The position numbers and the translations under genes are program-made. From the NCBI RefSeq assembly GCF_041296385.1, contig NC_091023.1, positions 26,909,924 to 26,973,923 on the forward strand: a DNA stretch of 64,000 nucleotides, given 5' to 3'. The notes beneath the pieces were generated by a model. The model searched no databases. It worked only from the letters and a program-made list of their open reading frames with translations, and was not told the DNA's origin. This DNA comes from Aphelocoma coerulescens (lineage: Eukaryota > Chordata > Aves > Passeriformes > Corvidae). Of this stretch, positions 14,501 through 25,700 are shown piece after piece (position 1 is the stretch's first letter; every line of letters starts with the position of its first letter).

Positions 14501-17500
14501 TGACAACAGACCACTACACTGGGGGAATGAAACAGAACTACAAAGTGAAAAAATGCCATTGGTGGAATGCAGATTTATCTATGTATTTGCATGAAAAGAT
14601 TTACTACATTGCTGCAGTGGAAGTTGAATGGGACTATTCTCCTAACAGGACATGGGAATTTGAGCGGCACCAATACCATGAGGAAAGGTACTTTGGTATA
14701 TACACAGGGAAAAGAAATACAAAAAAAGCAAAGGAGCAACTCACTTCTCCTCTGAACCTTTTCCTCGTCCAAACATTTCTAGACACACTTTCTTTTCACA
14801 CATATTGTTTTGGGCTCACTTGAGTCTGTGGTCCTTCCCCAGTAGTGTTGCCATGTAACTGAGCCAGACAGCAAACTGTTTGAGAAATAGTCCAGCACAG
14901 ATCTTCTGCGGGACAGGTGTAGATTTTAATGGATCCTGGATAGTGCATGTGCATTTATTATTTACTGATGTTGGTAGTCCTTGACATGGAAGGCTTAAAA
15001 TGTTCATTGTCATCATACCTATGATGACTATGTCCTGATAAAAAAAGTCTCTGTCTCATGTTTATTTGTGGTCTGAGTAAGGTTCTTTCCGGCCCCTCTC
15101 AATTTCATGAGCTTACACAAGATATGTCCACGATTGAATCCACTCACCATGAAGCTTGTTGTTTCGGTGTTTTATTTCCAGTACTTGAATCTCAATGAGA
15201 GAGAATTGATTGGATCAAATAATTCCTGCCAATTAGCAGAAAAGGCTATACAAGAATGATGAATTTCTGTGTTCCACCTGAATAACTTGAGTAGCAGATT
15301 ATAACTGTAGTTTGTTATTAGCTTAATTGTATTTTCTTCTTTTTTCTCTGTTTGATAGCACATTTCCTTGCCCTGTACACTAGTGGACTCTGACATAATT
15401 CTAAGCACAAGTAATATGGGCTGTGCTGTTACCAGACTTTTTCCCCCCTGTTGTGTCCAGCCCCCATGATCTCAGCAGAGCATCCCTCACATTTAACATC
15501 AGCAAGGCACTTAAGCTTTACAAGTTTTAGGCTTCATTTCAGATGTACACAAGTAGACAAAGGCTCTGTTTTTCAGTATGCAAGTTGCTATGCATCTTCT
15601 TCCAATGTGAAGTATTTGCCAGGCCAAGCACTCAGCATTTTTCCAAGTACCATAGAGACTTGATCTATTTATAGTGGGTTTTTTAACCTTTTAATGAAAA
15701 ACCTCCCAGCTTAACTAGAATGTTTGCATGTTGAAGATACTAGCAGTTTACGAGATTACTCTTTCACTGAGCCAGATTCTTGCTTGATAGTTAATTGACA
15801 TACCTGCAAAAGATGTTCTAAAATACATGAAGGAATGCATTTCTTTCTTCTTCTGGCAGCCCTGGAAATCCATTTTTAAATAAAAATGACAAATTCATTG
15901 GCTCAAGGTACAAAAAGGTAGTATATCGCGAGTACACCGATCAGACATTCAGTACTCCCAAAAACAGAGCAAAGGAGCAGCATCACCTGGAAATTCAAGG
16001 TAAAGTCATCAGGTTCAGTTTTGGAAATGCAAAAAATGCAGTGACACAAATCAGAAGATACTATTTGAATAATATTGAGTACAGTTCTACCCACAAAAAT
16101 TGCCTCAATCTAAGTGGAAAACCTACATGGAATTGCTACTTTTATTGTGGTACTTTCCCTGCAAGATAACATTGCTTGCTTTACAAGGAAAAAAAAACCT
16201 TTTGGTTTACTGCCTGATCAGAGGCCAGTTTTTCGTAAGTCAGCATAAAACTGGGCAGCAACATCCAAACTGACTTCAGGTACACAGTAGGTGCTCAGAA
16301 CTTGAGACTTAGAGGCCTAACTTCAACATCTCAAGTCGGCACAGTGAACATTATCTTTATACAGTTTTCAGCTGAATTATAAGACAGTGTTGTGAATTTG
16401 AACACAGCGAGCTGGCTCTGTCTGCCCTGATGTTTTGTAAAACCAAGTTAATCTTTCTTTTCAATCCAACAGGGCCACTGCTTGTGTCAAACACTGGAGA
16501 TAAAATTATAATAGTTTTTAAGAACTTAGCATCAAGACCTTATTCTATCCATGCCCATGGAGTGAAAACAGACAGTTCTGTTGTTGCTGTAACTAACCCA
16601 GGTATCAAACCACCCATCTTTATTTCCAGCAGGTAACATCAGGACTTCTGGTAAGATTTAGCAAGCTTCCAGATAGCAGGAAAGACATAATTTTTGTTTG
16701 TCTTGCCTCAAGTTCTTAAATTTTTGATGGTGATTATGACAAACACTTCTACAGTCCAAATGCCCCTGCTAACTATTGCTATGTATCTTAGTCCTTGACT
16801 GATGAGTAATTTTTTGACACAACATGGCTGCACCTTTTATGAAAGCAAACAGATTTGGCTCCATAGGGAAAGCATAGCTTATGCTATTACTTCTGAAGTT
16901 CCTCTGTGATCTTTACAAAAGATACCAACTTTATTAAGTATAGTGAACTGGACAGTGCAGAAACACACTCCCACATACACACAAAACTATTGTCAAGAAG
17001 AATCAGGGATTTGCAGAAGCGGCCATCAGCTAGCCAGTGCACTAAATGGGAAGTTCAAGATAAATGTAAGCTGTAAATGGAGATAACATCAGCTTCAGGA
17101 TGACCTCTTGTAGGTCAGCACACTGAAAACTTCAAAAATTAATTGATACTTATTTAATTCAGGTGAAACAAAAATGTATGTCTGGAAAATCCCAGAGAGA
17201 TCTAGTCCTGAGAAAGGAGATTCACACTGTATTGCATGGGCATACCATTCAACAGTGGACATTGTTAAGGTATATTATTGATATCAGTTTTGTTCATGTC
17301 TCCAACATACATATAGCTGAAGGAGATGAGCTTGAAATTTTTTCTGCTTTCTTTGTCAAGTTATTTCCCCTATTACCATACCTTTGAATTTAAGTGTTTC
17401 TTGAAGGCAAATTGCAAGAAAATCAGGGCAGAAATTGAATGTCACAGGCATTCATGGTTTTGCTTCCTGGTTGTTCTGCAGTTGGTATAGATCATCTCAG

Positions 17501-20500
17501 ATTCCCTTCTTACAGCTAACACTTTATAGCTTGCTCCATCTCTAATCAGTCATTTGTGGGAAAACTAACATGCAACTGTGAAACACAACTCTGGCATTTT
17601 TTACCAAGCACTAATTACCTTAACATAGTATTTTTAATGGAAATTAATGTATTCCTGCCTTTCTCTCAACAAAAACAAATAAAGTGTCAAGAAACATATT
17701 TTGAATGGAAATCAAGGTCAAAATTATAGAAATAGTTTGAAAAAAGAGTAGTAAATTAATATGGAAAAAATGTTTATTTCTAGTGAGAGATGAAGATGAG
17801 GCAGTCTTCATTGAACTTGATCCCTGGGTAGCATATAACGGTGCAGAATTAACTTTGTTTGACACTGGCTTCCCGTATTCCCAGATACTGACAGCTGTGA
17901 AGATAGTAAGAGGATTCATGTATGTCATTAAAAGTACTTCTGCTTAGTTACATCTTGCAATTATGTGGGTTTTCATCTGCCATTTCAGGACACTTACAGC
18001 GGATTAATAGGCACACTCATTGTGTGTCATAAACATTACCTGCCATCATTTCATACTAAAAAGAAAGTTCAGTTTGCTCTTCTTTTTATGGTTTTTGATG
18101 AAAATGAGTCATGGTACTTGGATGAAAACATTAAAACCTATTCTACCAACCCACACCTTGTCGACAAAGAGGATGAGGAATTCCTTGAAAGTAATAAAAT
18201 GCATGGTATGTTTCCCAATTTAGTTCATCTAGCTCTGGGAATTCTATTAAATTATATCTTTGAAAGCACTGCATATAAATTCAACTTTCTCAGCCCCCTG
18301 AATTTCCAGTTCCAGGATAGAAGTTCTGAAAAATTTTACTCAAACTGTTTGAAAACACTGCTAATGACAGTGAATGACTTTTTTCTCACAAGTTTAAAAA
18401 AAAACAACGCCTAACAACAACAAAACAACAACAAAACCCCCTAGTATATTCCCATGTTGAAGTTTTGAGCAGAGAAAGTATAAAAATGAAATTTGAAGTT
18501 CTGATTTGATGTCAGTAAACAAATGTTCTGAATATGGTGGAAAGGCTATGTGCATCCTGAGAGCATGTCTTTGTAAAGCTAGCTCTTTAAAAACTGCAAT
18601 ATTAGCACTGGTGTACAGCAAAGAAATTTTCTTTATTATGTCTTTCTTTCTAGTTTAATGTGGAATATAAACACAACCATTCATAATGTGCTGTCCAAAG
18701 CCATTACTTTTGTCTGGCATTGGCTTTCAAATCTTTCAATCTGTATTACATTAGAGATCAACAACACACAATACACAAAATCTTAATTGTTTTCTCTGAC
18801 TTACTTTCTTTCTTTTTAGCCATTAATGGAAAGGTGTTTGGAAATTTGCATGGCCTGACTATGCATGTTGGAGATAATGTCATCTGGTATCTGATGGGAA
18901 TGGGCAATGAGATAGACATTCACACAGCACACTTCCATGGCCACAGCTTTGACTATAAGGTATCAGGTCTTTTTCACTTATTTCTTGCTGTATTAAGAAT
19001 GAGAGGTAAGTCAAATACCAAGGACTGTTATCTATGGTGAAAAGTCACGTTACAATATTAAGCAGGGTTTGTACTTTGACCATAAGATTTTTATGCCCCA
19101 AACCTGTACTTGATCAACATACAAGAGCCAGAGAATATCTGTCAGTAGCATTTGCTCACTGTTAACCTCAGAAGTTGCTTTAATAAGATAGCTGTGAATT
19201 TTTCATGGCTGTGGTAAGACAAAAGCTATAGTTTTCCTTCATTTTCACTTAGTTGCTAGTTTATTAAACTTTGGAACATGAAGTGGATGTACAAAGAGAT
19301 GCTTCAGAAGAAATGTGTGTTTAACAGTTTAACTGTTGCTTCTTTTTGTCTTGAAGCAAACAGGGGTTTACCGGGCAGATGTCTTTGATCTGTTCCCTGG
19401 GACATTTCAAACTGTGGAAATGACCCCACAGAACCCTGGAACCTGGCTGTTACATTGTCATGTTACTGACCACATCCACGCAGGCATGGAAACTACCTAC
19501 ACTGTGCTCCCAAAGGAAGGTAAGAGCCATCTAGCTTAGTAATGTTCATTATGTTTAAAGATGCACAATGGGGCTCACAGACATGCCATCATACTTAGAA
19601 CCAGTTCAGGCACCCAGCAATATTCCATGTCTAGAAGCCAAGATGTTGCAAGCCACCTGGTCATACTTCCCTCAGCGCTGCTCAGGAAAGTGAAGTAGCT
19701 AAAGGACTGGATGATAACTGACTATAACTTTGACTTACCATTCATGAAATCTAAGTGACATATTTTTCTATTTTAAAATAATTCTTCATGAGACAGAGTA
19801 TTTCTGTACCCAGGAAGTGCCAGTAGTGTCAGACATCATCTCAGTCTTTGTTCAAAACAAGCACAGTTGGTAAATACAGCTGAATTCATCATCCATATAC
19901 AGCTGAAGTAGTGAAAAACTAAAACAGTGGTTACTTTCTCAAGGGCATGTTGTAGCTTTACAGACACTATTACCTTGCTCTAGCAATATTACCAGTGAAA
20001 AAGCTTGAATTTTGAAAGTTCTTGTTTCTAAAAAGTTAATACAATTTTAAAAACAGCACTTTCCAGTACTCAAAAGATCAAGCATAAGGTATTTCTTGTA
20101 GTTAATTGACAGAAAGAGAACAGTAGAAATAATTCAAAATACGTGATGTATGTATATGTATATATATACACGCACACAACTATATGATTTACATTTATAG
20201 CTATACTAAAAATACAGAGTGCAGTGTTAAATAGAAAATCTAGTTCTATTTGATAAACCACTGGAATGTGAAACACAACCTAATTCTATTTTATAAACAC
20301 TACTGATTTACAGAGTATGTTATGCCAAATCTCCACAAACAATAACAGGGCTAATTTAAGAGTACAAGAACAACATGTAAAAGGAGGCTTTCAACTTCTA
20401 TCAGCACTGTGTTAGATTTTTTATTATTAGCCATCTAGAGTGCATTAAAATGTACCCTTCTGTGCATCTTAAATTTGTTTTTAAATCTTACTCACAATGG

Positions 20501-20676
20501 CCAGAAGGTACTCAGATCCTCTGTGCTCATTTTGGACTCTGTTGGCCCCATGCACAGAGTATTCTTTTGATGAAATGTAACAAAAAACTATTTTTCCCCT
20601 TCTAGAGAAACAGTCTCTGTTCCCAAGATTATTCAATCAGTTCAAGTGCAAGGGCATGCCAGTCACTCAGGAATGA
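2535..20676 (+). CDS. CP: Ceruloplasmin (multicopper ferroxidase), complete, 19 coding exons
   Basis: Secreted plasma ferroxidase that oxidises Fe(II) for loading onto transferrin. Exons: 2535-2689, 4288-4532, 5739-5951, 6453-6626, 7207-7461, 8693-8858, 9822-9961, 11223-11363, 11486-11697, 12204-12354, 13960-14172, 14480-14687, 15860-15999, 16473-16601, 17163-17269, 17989-18205, 18820-18959, 19357-19519, 20606-20676. All borders are GT-AG, and the sum is 3,240 nt (1,079 aa plus stop; human 1,065 aa). A Cys-rich signal peptide ([15 protein letters not shown]) precedes six cupredoxin-like domains. Trinuclear-site ligands are present: H122/H124, H182/H184, H993/H995, H1035/H1037. Type 1 sites: domain 4 H652, C695, H700, M705; domain 6 H990, C1036, H1041, M1046; domain 2 H297, C340, H345 and M350, where human CP has Leu. 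The C-terminus ends in a 23-residue polar tail instead of the short human one, with no GPI-like hydrophobic end. Introns 7 and 10 hold a solo LTR and a CR1 copy. Confidence 0.96.
10401..11073 (+). mobile_element. Solo LTR of an ERVL-type endogenous retrovirus, in CP intron 7
   Basis: The element begins TGTCTTGGGG and ends CTGGAACA, so it has TG...CA termini and is 673 bp long. It is flanked on both sides by the same 5 bp, gccag (10,396-10,400 and 11,074-11,078), a perfect target-site duplication; 5 bp is typical of ERVL and some gamma-type elements. A polyadenylation signal aataaa is present near 10,944, giving plus orientation. No internal viral gene, primer-binding site or second LTR adjoins it, so this is the product of LTR-LTR recombination. 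Reading frames inside it (for example 10,537-10,947) are not genes. Family assignment rests on remembered passerine LTR sequence and on the duplication length. Confidence 0.85.
12725..13290 (-). mobile_element. CR1 LINE 3' fragment, in CP intron 10
   Basis: The plus strand reads as the complement of a CR1 3' end: 'gaggttggacggaacctctg' near 12,735, then the characteristic blocks 'ccatctcactgggaag', 'gctgaagggtcccagctctc' and a run ending in 'ctgcaggtgtggcctgagca'. This is the usual 5'-truncated CR1 structure, inserted on the minus strand. The reading frames over this stretch (12,824-13,237 and 13,110-13,427) are by-products of the repeat. Confidence 0.8.
17784..17917 (+). other. Exon-like open segment in CP intron 15 (unassigned)
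   Basis: A pyrimidine-rich acceptor (tgtttatttctag) ends at 17,783, and a good donor (ata|gtaaga) follows 17,917. Between them the frame beginning (V)[14 protein letters not shown] is open, and it stays open to a TAG at 17,945. It is not part of the CP reading frame: CP exons 15 and 16 join perfectly at phase 0 without it, and inclusion at phase 0 would hit TGA at once. The stretch [14 protein letters not shown] faintly recalls IPT/TIG domains, but this may be chance. It could be a poison exon, a fossil exon or noise. Confidence 0.25.
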
Positions 20677-22705
20677 TGAAAGCATTTTAACACAGTGATC
20701 CTCCAAAGTCTACCTTCAGTGAAGCATTTCTTGGAAAACGCTCCCGTCTGGACCACTCACCTCTACATGTTTTGGAAGATTTCACATAGTGGCCATGGCT
20801 AAGAAAAGAACCACAGATTAAGACAGCTGAATGGATGTAACAGCTTACAAATATTTTTTTTTATAAATGAAAATAGTATCTTGCAAGCAAAACAATATCT
20901 AGGTCATGGTTAATCCATGTTATTTAGCAGCTGAGGAACATGGAAGAGCTAATGAAATGTACTTTAAATTTGCAAATAACTCTGAATAAGAGCGAAATTC
21001 GGGGTATCTGTCATCCTACTGTCACATTTTACAAGACAGGTATGTGTGTAGTAACTGCTTAGTAAACAGGAATTTGGTTATCACTTTACCCATAGGTTCA
21101 CACATATATAGTCTTGTGTAATTGAGCAATTACCAAAATAGTTCTGTTGTTTCTGTTAAATTACTTTATCATTTTATTCAGTAGTATGTTTCAAGAGTAT
21201 GCATTTAAAAGATTTGATTTCCTGTTATGAAAATAATTTCAAGGCAAAATTAGGCTGAAATAAGCCTGATGAGGTGCAGACAGTGAAGGCCAAAACTTGG
21301 TGACTATGGTACTGAAGAGCTTTGCTTTGATGACTCTTAAGTAACTCCTGAAGTGGAATCATTTTGCTACTGCAACTCTTGGCAAAGGAAAAAGGAAGTG
21401 TTTCCTGACAGATGGAAGCAGCAGTATTAGAGTATGGCTGATGCTGGTCAAAAATGAAAACAGTAAGAGCAGACATGGTCATGCCATCCAGTTGTGTTTC
21501 AGTAACCAGTTATGTTTCAGTAACCCAACTCCTCATGTTAGACCTGTGTCAAACGAGAGGGACAGGCATATGGGACAGGCAGGGAAAGCAAGACGTCTGG
21601 GCTTTATACTTCTAAGAATGAAATTGCTTCTCTGTAACAAGCCTAGATTGCTTTGGTATTTTTCAAAGATTATACTGAAACTGGCATAATACCTACCACT
21701 AAATCAGATCATTGATTTTACCTGTAGCAGGAATGCTATGTGAGTAAGTTAAGCTACTTTTGATTTATCTTTTTTTTGTTAATGCATTTTAGCTGAAATA
21801 TAGATGATCTCTTCTGACTGACTTCTACACATTTAAATAACATTGCAACTCCAGTGAAAACATTTGATAGAGTCAGTGTCAGCTAATTAGGCCTACAGAT
21901 GGTTTAGATGATTATGGGATCACGGGAGTCACTGTATTTTTGGTAATTGTCAAAAACCCCAAACTAAATTCGTAAGAAAGTTATAAACATTGTGACAGTT
22001 TATTACAACTGAATTCCAGCTCTGAAGGAGCAGAAAGATGCTCTCTGCTCACAAGACAGACAAACATCAGTACACACATGCACAAGCACCTGAGATGCTT
22101 ACCAAAAACTGTAGAAGATAGGAGAGTTTTCAGCTGGATTTACAGCCTAGTGGTACTTCAAATACTGTCTACTGACTGAGCACAACAGGAGAAGAAAGAA
22201 AACAAAGACCAGCAAGCCAACAGTAGTCCGTATCTTCCACTTTTGTTTTTTTTGGTTAATGACCTTTTCTTGTGAATTGCTAAATTAAAACATTTTCAGT
22301 ATAACACTTGCCTGGGTATGTAACTAAGATGACAGAGCAGCGGCCCGATTTTGCCAGCTAGAATTCAAGGAAATGTCTGTGTTGCAAAATTAAGTCAGTT
22401 GGGCGCAGTTCTACTCGGAAGAACAAGGTACTCACTTTTACTCGTACAGTTAGATACATGCCTGAGCCTGAATTCCTCCCTAGGTCAGTGATCCAGCACA
22501 CAGATTTAAGACTGACTTTCTACTTTACTTTCAGTGAACACTGTATGTTCAGTTGTACTGTAGAGTCTGTATTTCCTAGCTGCTTTGGCACCAGAATTCA
22601 CTTCAAAACAGATGCTTTGCCTCAGGAAACAGCTGTCCTTCCGTAGCTGACATAAGATGTATGTGAAGGGAGTCCCACAATACCTTATCGAGTTCTACTG
22701 TTTTT
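20677..22705. other. CP 3' UTR and CP/HPS3 convergent spacer
   Basis: About 2 kb separates the CP stop codon from the HPS3 polyadenylation signal. It should contain the CP 3' UTR, but I see no perfect plus-strand AATAAA; an ATTAAA at 22,284-22,289 is the best candidate. No repeat or coding segment is recognised. The two transcripts converge here and could overlap at their ends. Confidence 0.5.
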
Positions 22706-22711
22706 TTTATT
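22706..22711 (-). promoter_or_regulatory. HPS3: HPS3 polyadenylation signal (AATAAA)
   Basis: On the minus strand AATAAA lies 46 nt after the HPS3 stop codon, which would make a very short 3' UTR. A second minus-strand AATAAA near 21,999-22,004 is an alternative that would give a 3' UTR of about 750 nt. Confidence 0.5.
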
Positions 22712-22756
22712 ACAGCACATTCTTTGTAGTTGAGTGGATAGCAGACTTTCATTGTT

Positions 22757-25700
22757 TTAGGTCAGCAGCTTCCTCTGGCTGCAGTGAAGAAGATGTGGCA
22801 GAAAAAATGCTACGGTTCCATCCTCTGGTAGAAGACTGAGGAAATCCCTTAGCTCCAGTTCCACTGCAACAACTGATAAAGTTTCTGCTCAGAGCAGGGG
22901 AGAAAACATTGTTTAGGTATGTTGCGTTTAGAACAAAGAAAAAACCCCAAAGCATTAACCATGTAATTACTAATTAAAGTCATCAAATTACTTAAATATT
23001 GCATCTGGAATGAAATTTGAGACATAGCCATTTGGGTGCAAACAGAACTATGGGAAATCTAAAAAGTAAACTGAAATTATGACTTAGATTAAAACCATAC
23101 CTCTATCTTGACTCATCGGGTCTGCATATGGCACTTACACTAATGAAGTCTGGTCTAGTACTTCACATGTTTTGTATGAAATGCAGAGCAAGCCCTAGAA
23201 ATCTTACTAGTACCCTAACTCAACACCATCTGTAAAACTGGATGCTTTGCAAGAAGCTTCTCAGACCAAGGTGCACAATGTTATGTTCTTAAGCAATTAC
23301 AGCACAGTTACTGCATGAAAATAATTCCAAAGAAAATCTGCTGGCACCAGAAACTAAAGCTTTATGATAGAGCATGGCAACCTGTGCTGCACAATCCAAC
23401 CCCACAATGCTATTTTTCTCAGGCATTCCAATGGCATATTTTTAACAATATATGTGCTTTATTTAACATTCTTAATTTGTCAAAACAATCACACTGGCCC
23501 CTCAGCTATACACAATATTATTAACTTCTTACAAACATGTAACAATAAGACTACAGAACTACTAGGGTTGATTTCTCTACTTCTAGTATTAACACACTGT
23601 TTTTTTCAGTCTATGACTTAAACATCAATACACACTTAAACCTCCCCTGTGTTAACAATAGCAGCCTATTACCTAAGAACCATATAGCCATTTAGCCTAG
23701 AAGCCAATCACATTTAGTTCTGTTTAGTAGGTTTTTTAATGGTGTCTATTCCTGACCTATACAGAAAGAGTATCATTACAACAATTTACCTGTTTTCAGT
23801 ACAAAATGAATGCCACGATTTTTATGAGGCTACACTGCCTACATTGCAGAATTCTGTGCAGGCTGCTAAACTGTATTAGCTTTAACTGAAGAAAAAGATC
23901 CCCTGTTTTCCCAAAATCGTATCAGTAGTCCTTAGTCTGAACAGTTATTAAGAATGTCAGCTGATGTACAAAGCCTTCTGGAGCTGAGTTACAACCAACT
24001 GATTTACCTTTGAGTGATGAAATAAGAACAGGGCAGTCATTTCCAATAAGTCTAGCTCTCTTGCAAAGTTCAGGAAGCAGCTTGTTCCACCACAGAGCCT
24101 AATGCACAAAAACCCATAGCAAAAGTGTAAATCAACAAGGACTGCAACTAAGAGTATGAAAGACCTGCTAAAAATACCCTAAACTAAGATCAGATGTGTA
24201 AAAATAGAGGTCAGTGATTATGAACTCAAAAATTAGTTTACATAATGGTTTGAAATGCAGTGATTTTGCATATGTTGTGTTTTTCAATCTTCAGTGCAAC
24301 TTCTTTCGGCTCAAAAATCTTTACACAGTGTCCCTCATACCTCTATAGAAAGAAGTTTAGAACACAGAAAAAGTCACATAATTAGCAATACCAACGCAGT
24401 CAGTTTTATTTTCTCTCAAAACAGCTCCATGGAAAGTTGTAGGAACCCAAACTGCCGAGAATATTTCTCTGCCTGTTTTTAAGGGTTCTTACCCCCCAGA
24501 ACAACACTGTTTTAACCTCCAACCTTGGAAAAAATTACCAACGATCAGACAAGAACTAGAAAATACAGTGGTGTGAATTAGGTGATAGACTACTATGTAA
24601 GATTGTCACAGGGTGAAAAATTTAGAGGTTTTGGGCTTCTCTTTGTAGTAAATAGATAAGGGTAAAAAATATCAAAATGGAGGATTGTTGTTGTTCTCTA
24701 AACCTTCTTCTCCTTCTTCTACTACTCCATGTTCTGCAGTAAAAGTAGCTTGGGATGATTGGATAGAGAATTCCACAGTTCCTGCCTGTGTTACTGAATA
24801 ATTGGTAGGAAAGTGAAAATAATATACGTTTTTAGTAACTATTAGTTAAATTATCTTTAAAAGGCCATGTAAATCTTGATAATTAGACTTCACTCCTGCT
24901 TTCAGTGCTCTGTGCTGTACCTGGGTCACGTTAGTGGCTCTGTTCCTCTGATAAGACTTAATAAACAACTATCTGGCAGCATTGAAACTCCAAGAAAAGT
25001 CTCAGTTTATCTTTGAAACTCCTTGCAAGGACTTTTAGAAAATTCTCTCCCACCAGGAGGGATTTTATTTATGGCACGGTTCAGTGTCAATAGTGAATAA
25101 CTGTATTGAAAGTAGCGCACCTGATTGTCACCTTTCAGCTCATGCTGAGCGTAGAACACAGCTGCATCAGGACACCTTTTGAGAAGCTGGTCAATAGCTT
25201 CCTCATACTTGCCCAGATGGGTATTGCAGAGAACACGGATGGTGAGGCCAACATTGTCAGCCTCTGTCAGGGGCTCCAAAACAGGCAGGGCTGAAGCTAT
25301 ATTGATTGACCGACTACATAAAAGAGACTGAAGACAAGAAGAAAAAGCATTGCTTGGATTGAAGACAAACGTTGCAAAAAACACTAACCATAACCTTAGA
25401 ACAGAAGCCCTTACTTGCTGGAATAATTCTGAAATAATACTTAGTAAATATTGCTGAAAACTGAGAAAGCAAGTTTAGAGTGGATGCAAACGTAAATATT
25501 GTTATCAACAGAACTCTTCAGTATTTTTTTCTTCCATCAATTCAGCCGACCATTTATTTTGACTTAGGTAACTTAGGGGGAAGAAGGAGGAGAGTCTGCT
25601 GGAGAAAGTTGTTCATACATACATGAACATTTGCAGAATGAATCTAAGATGTAAGCAGTAAGATGTAATACCTGTTTCATACCTGTAGTCTTGAGATGTC

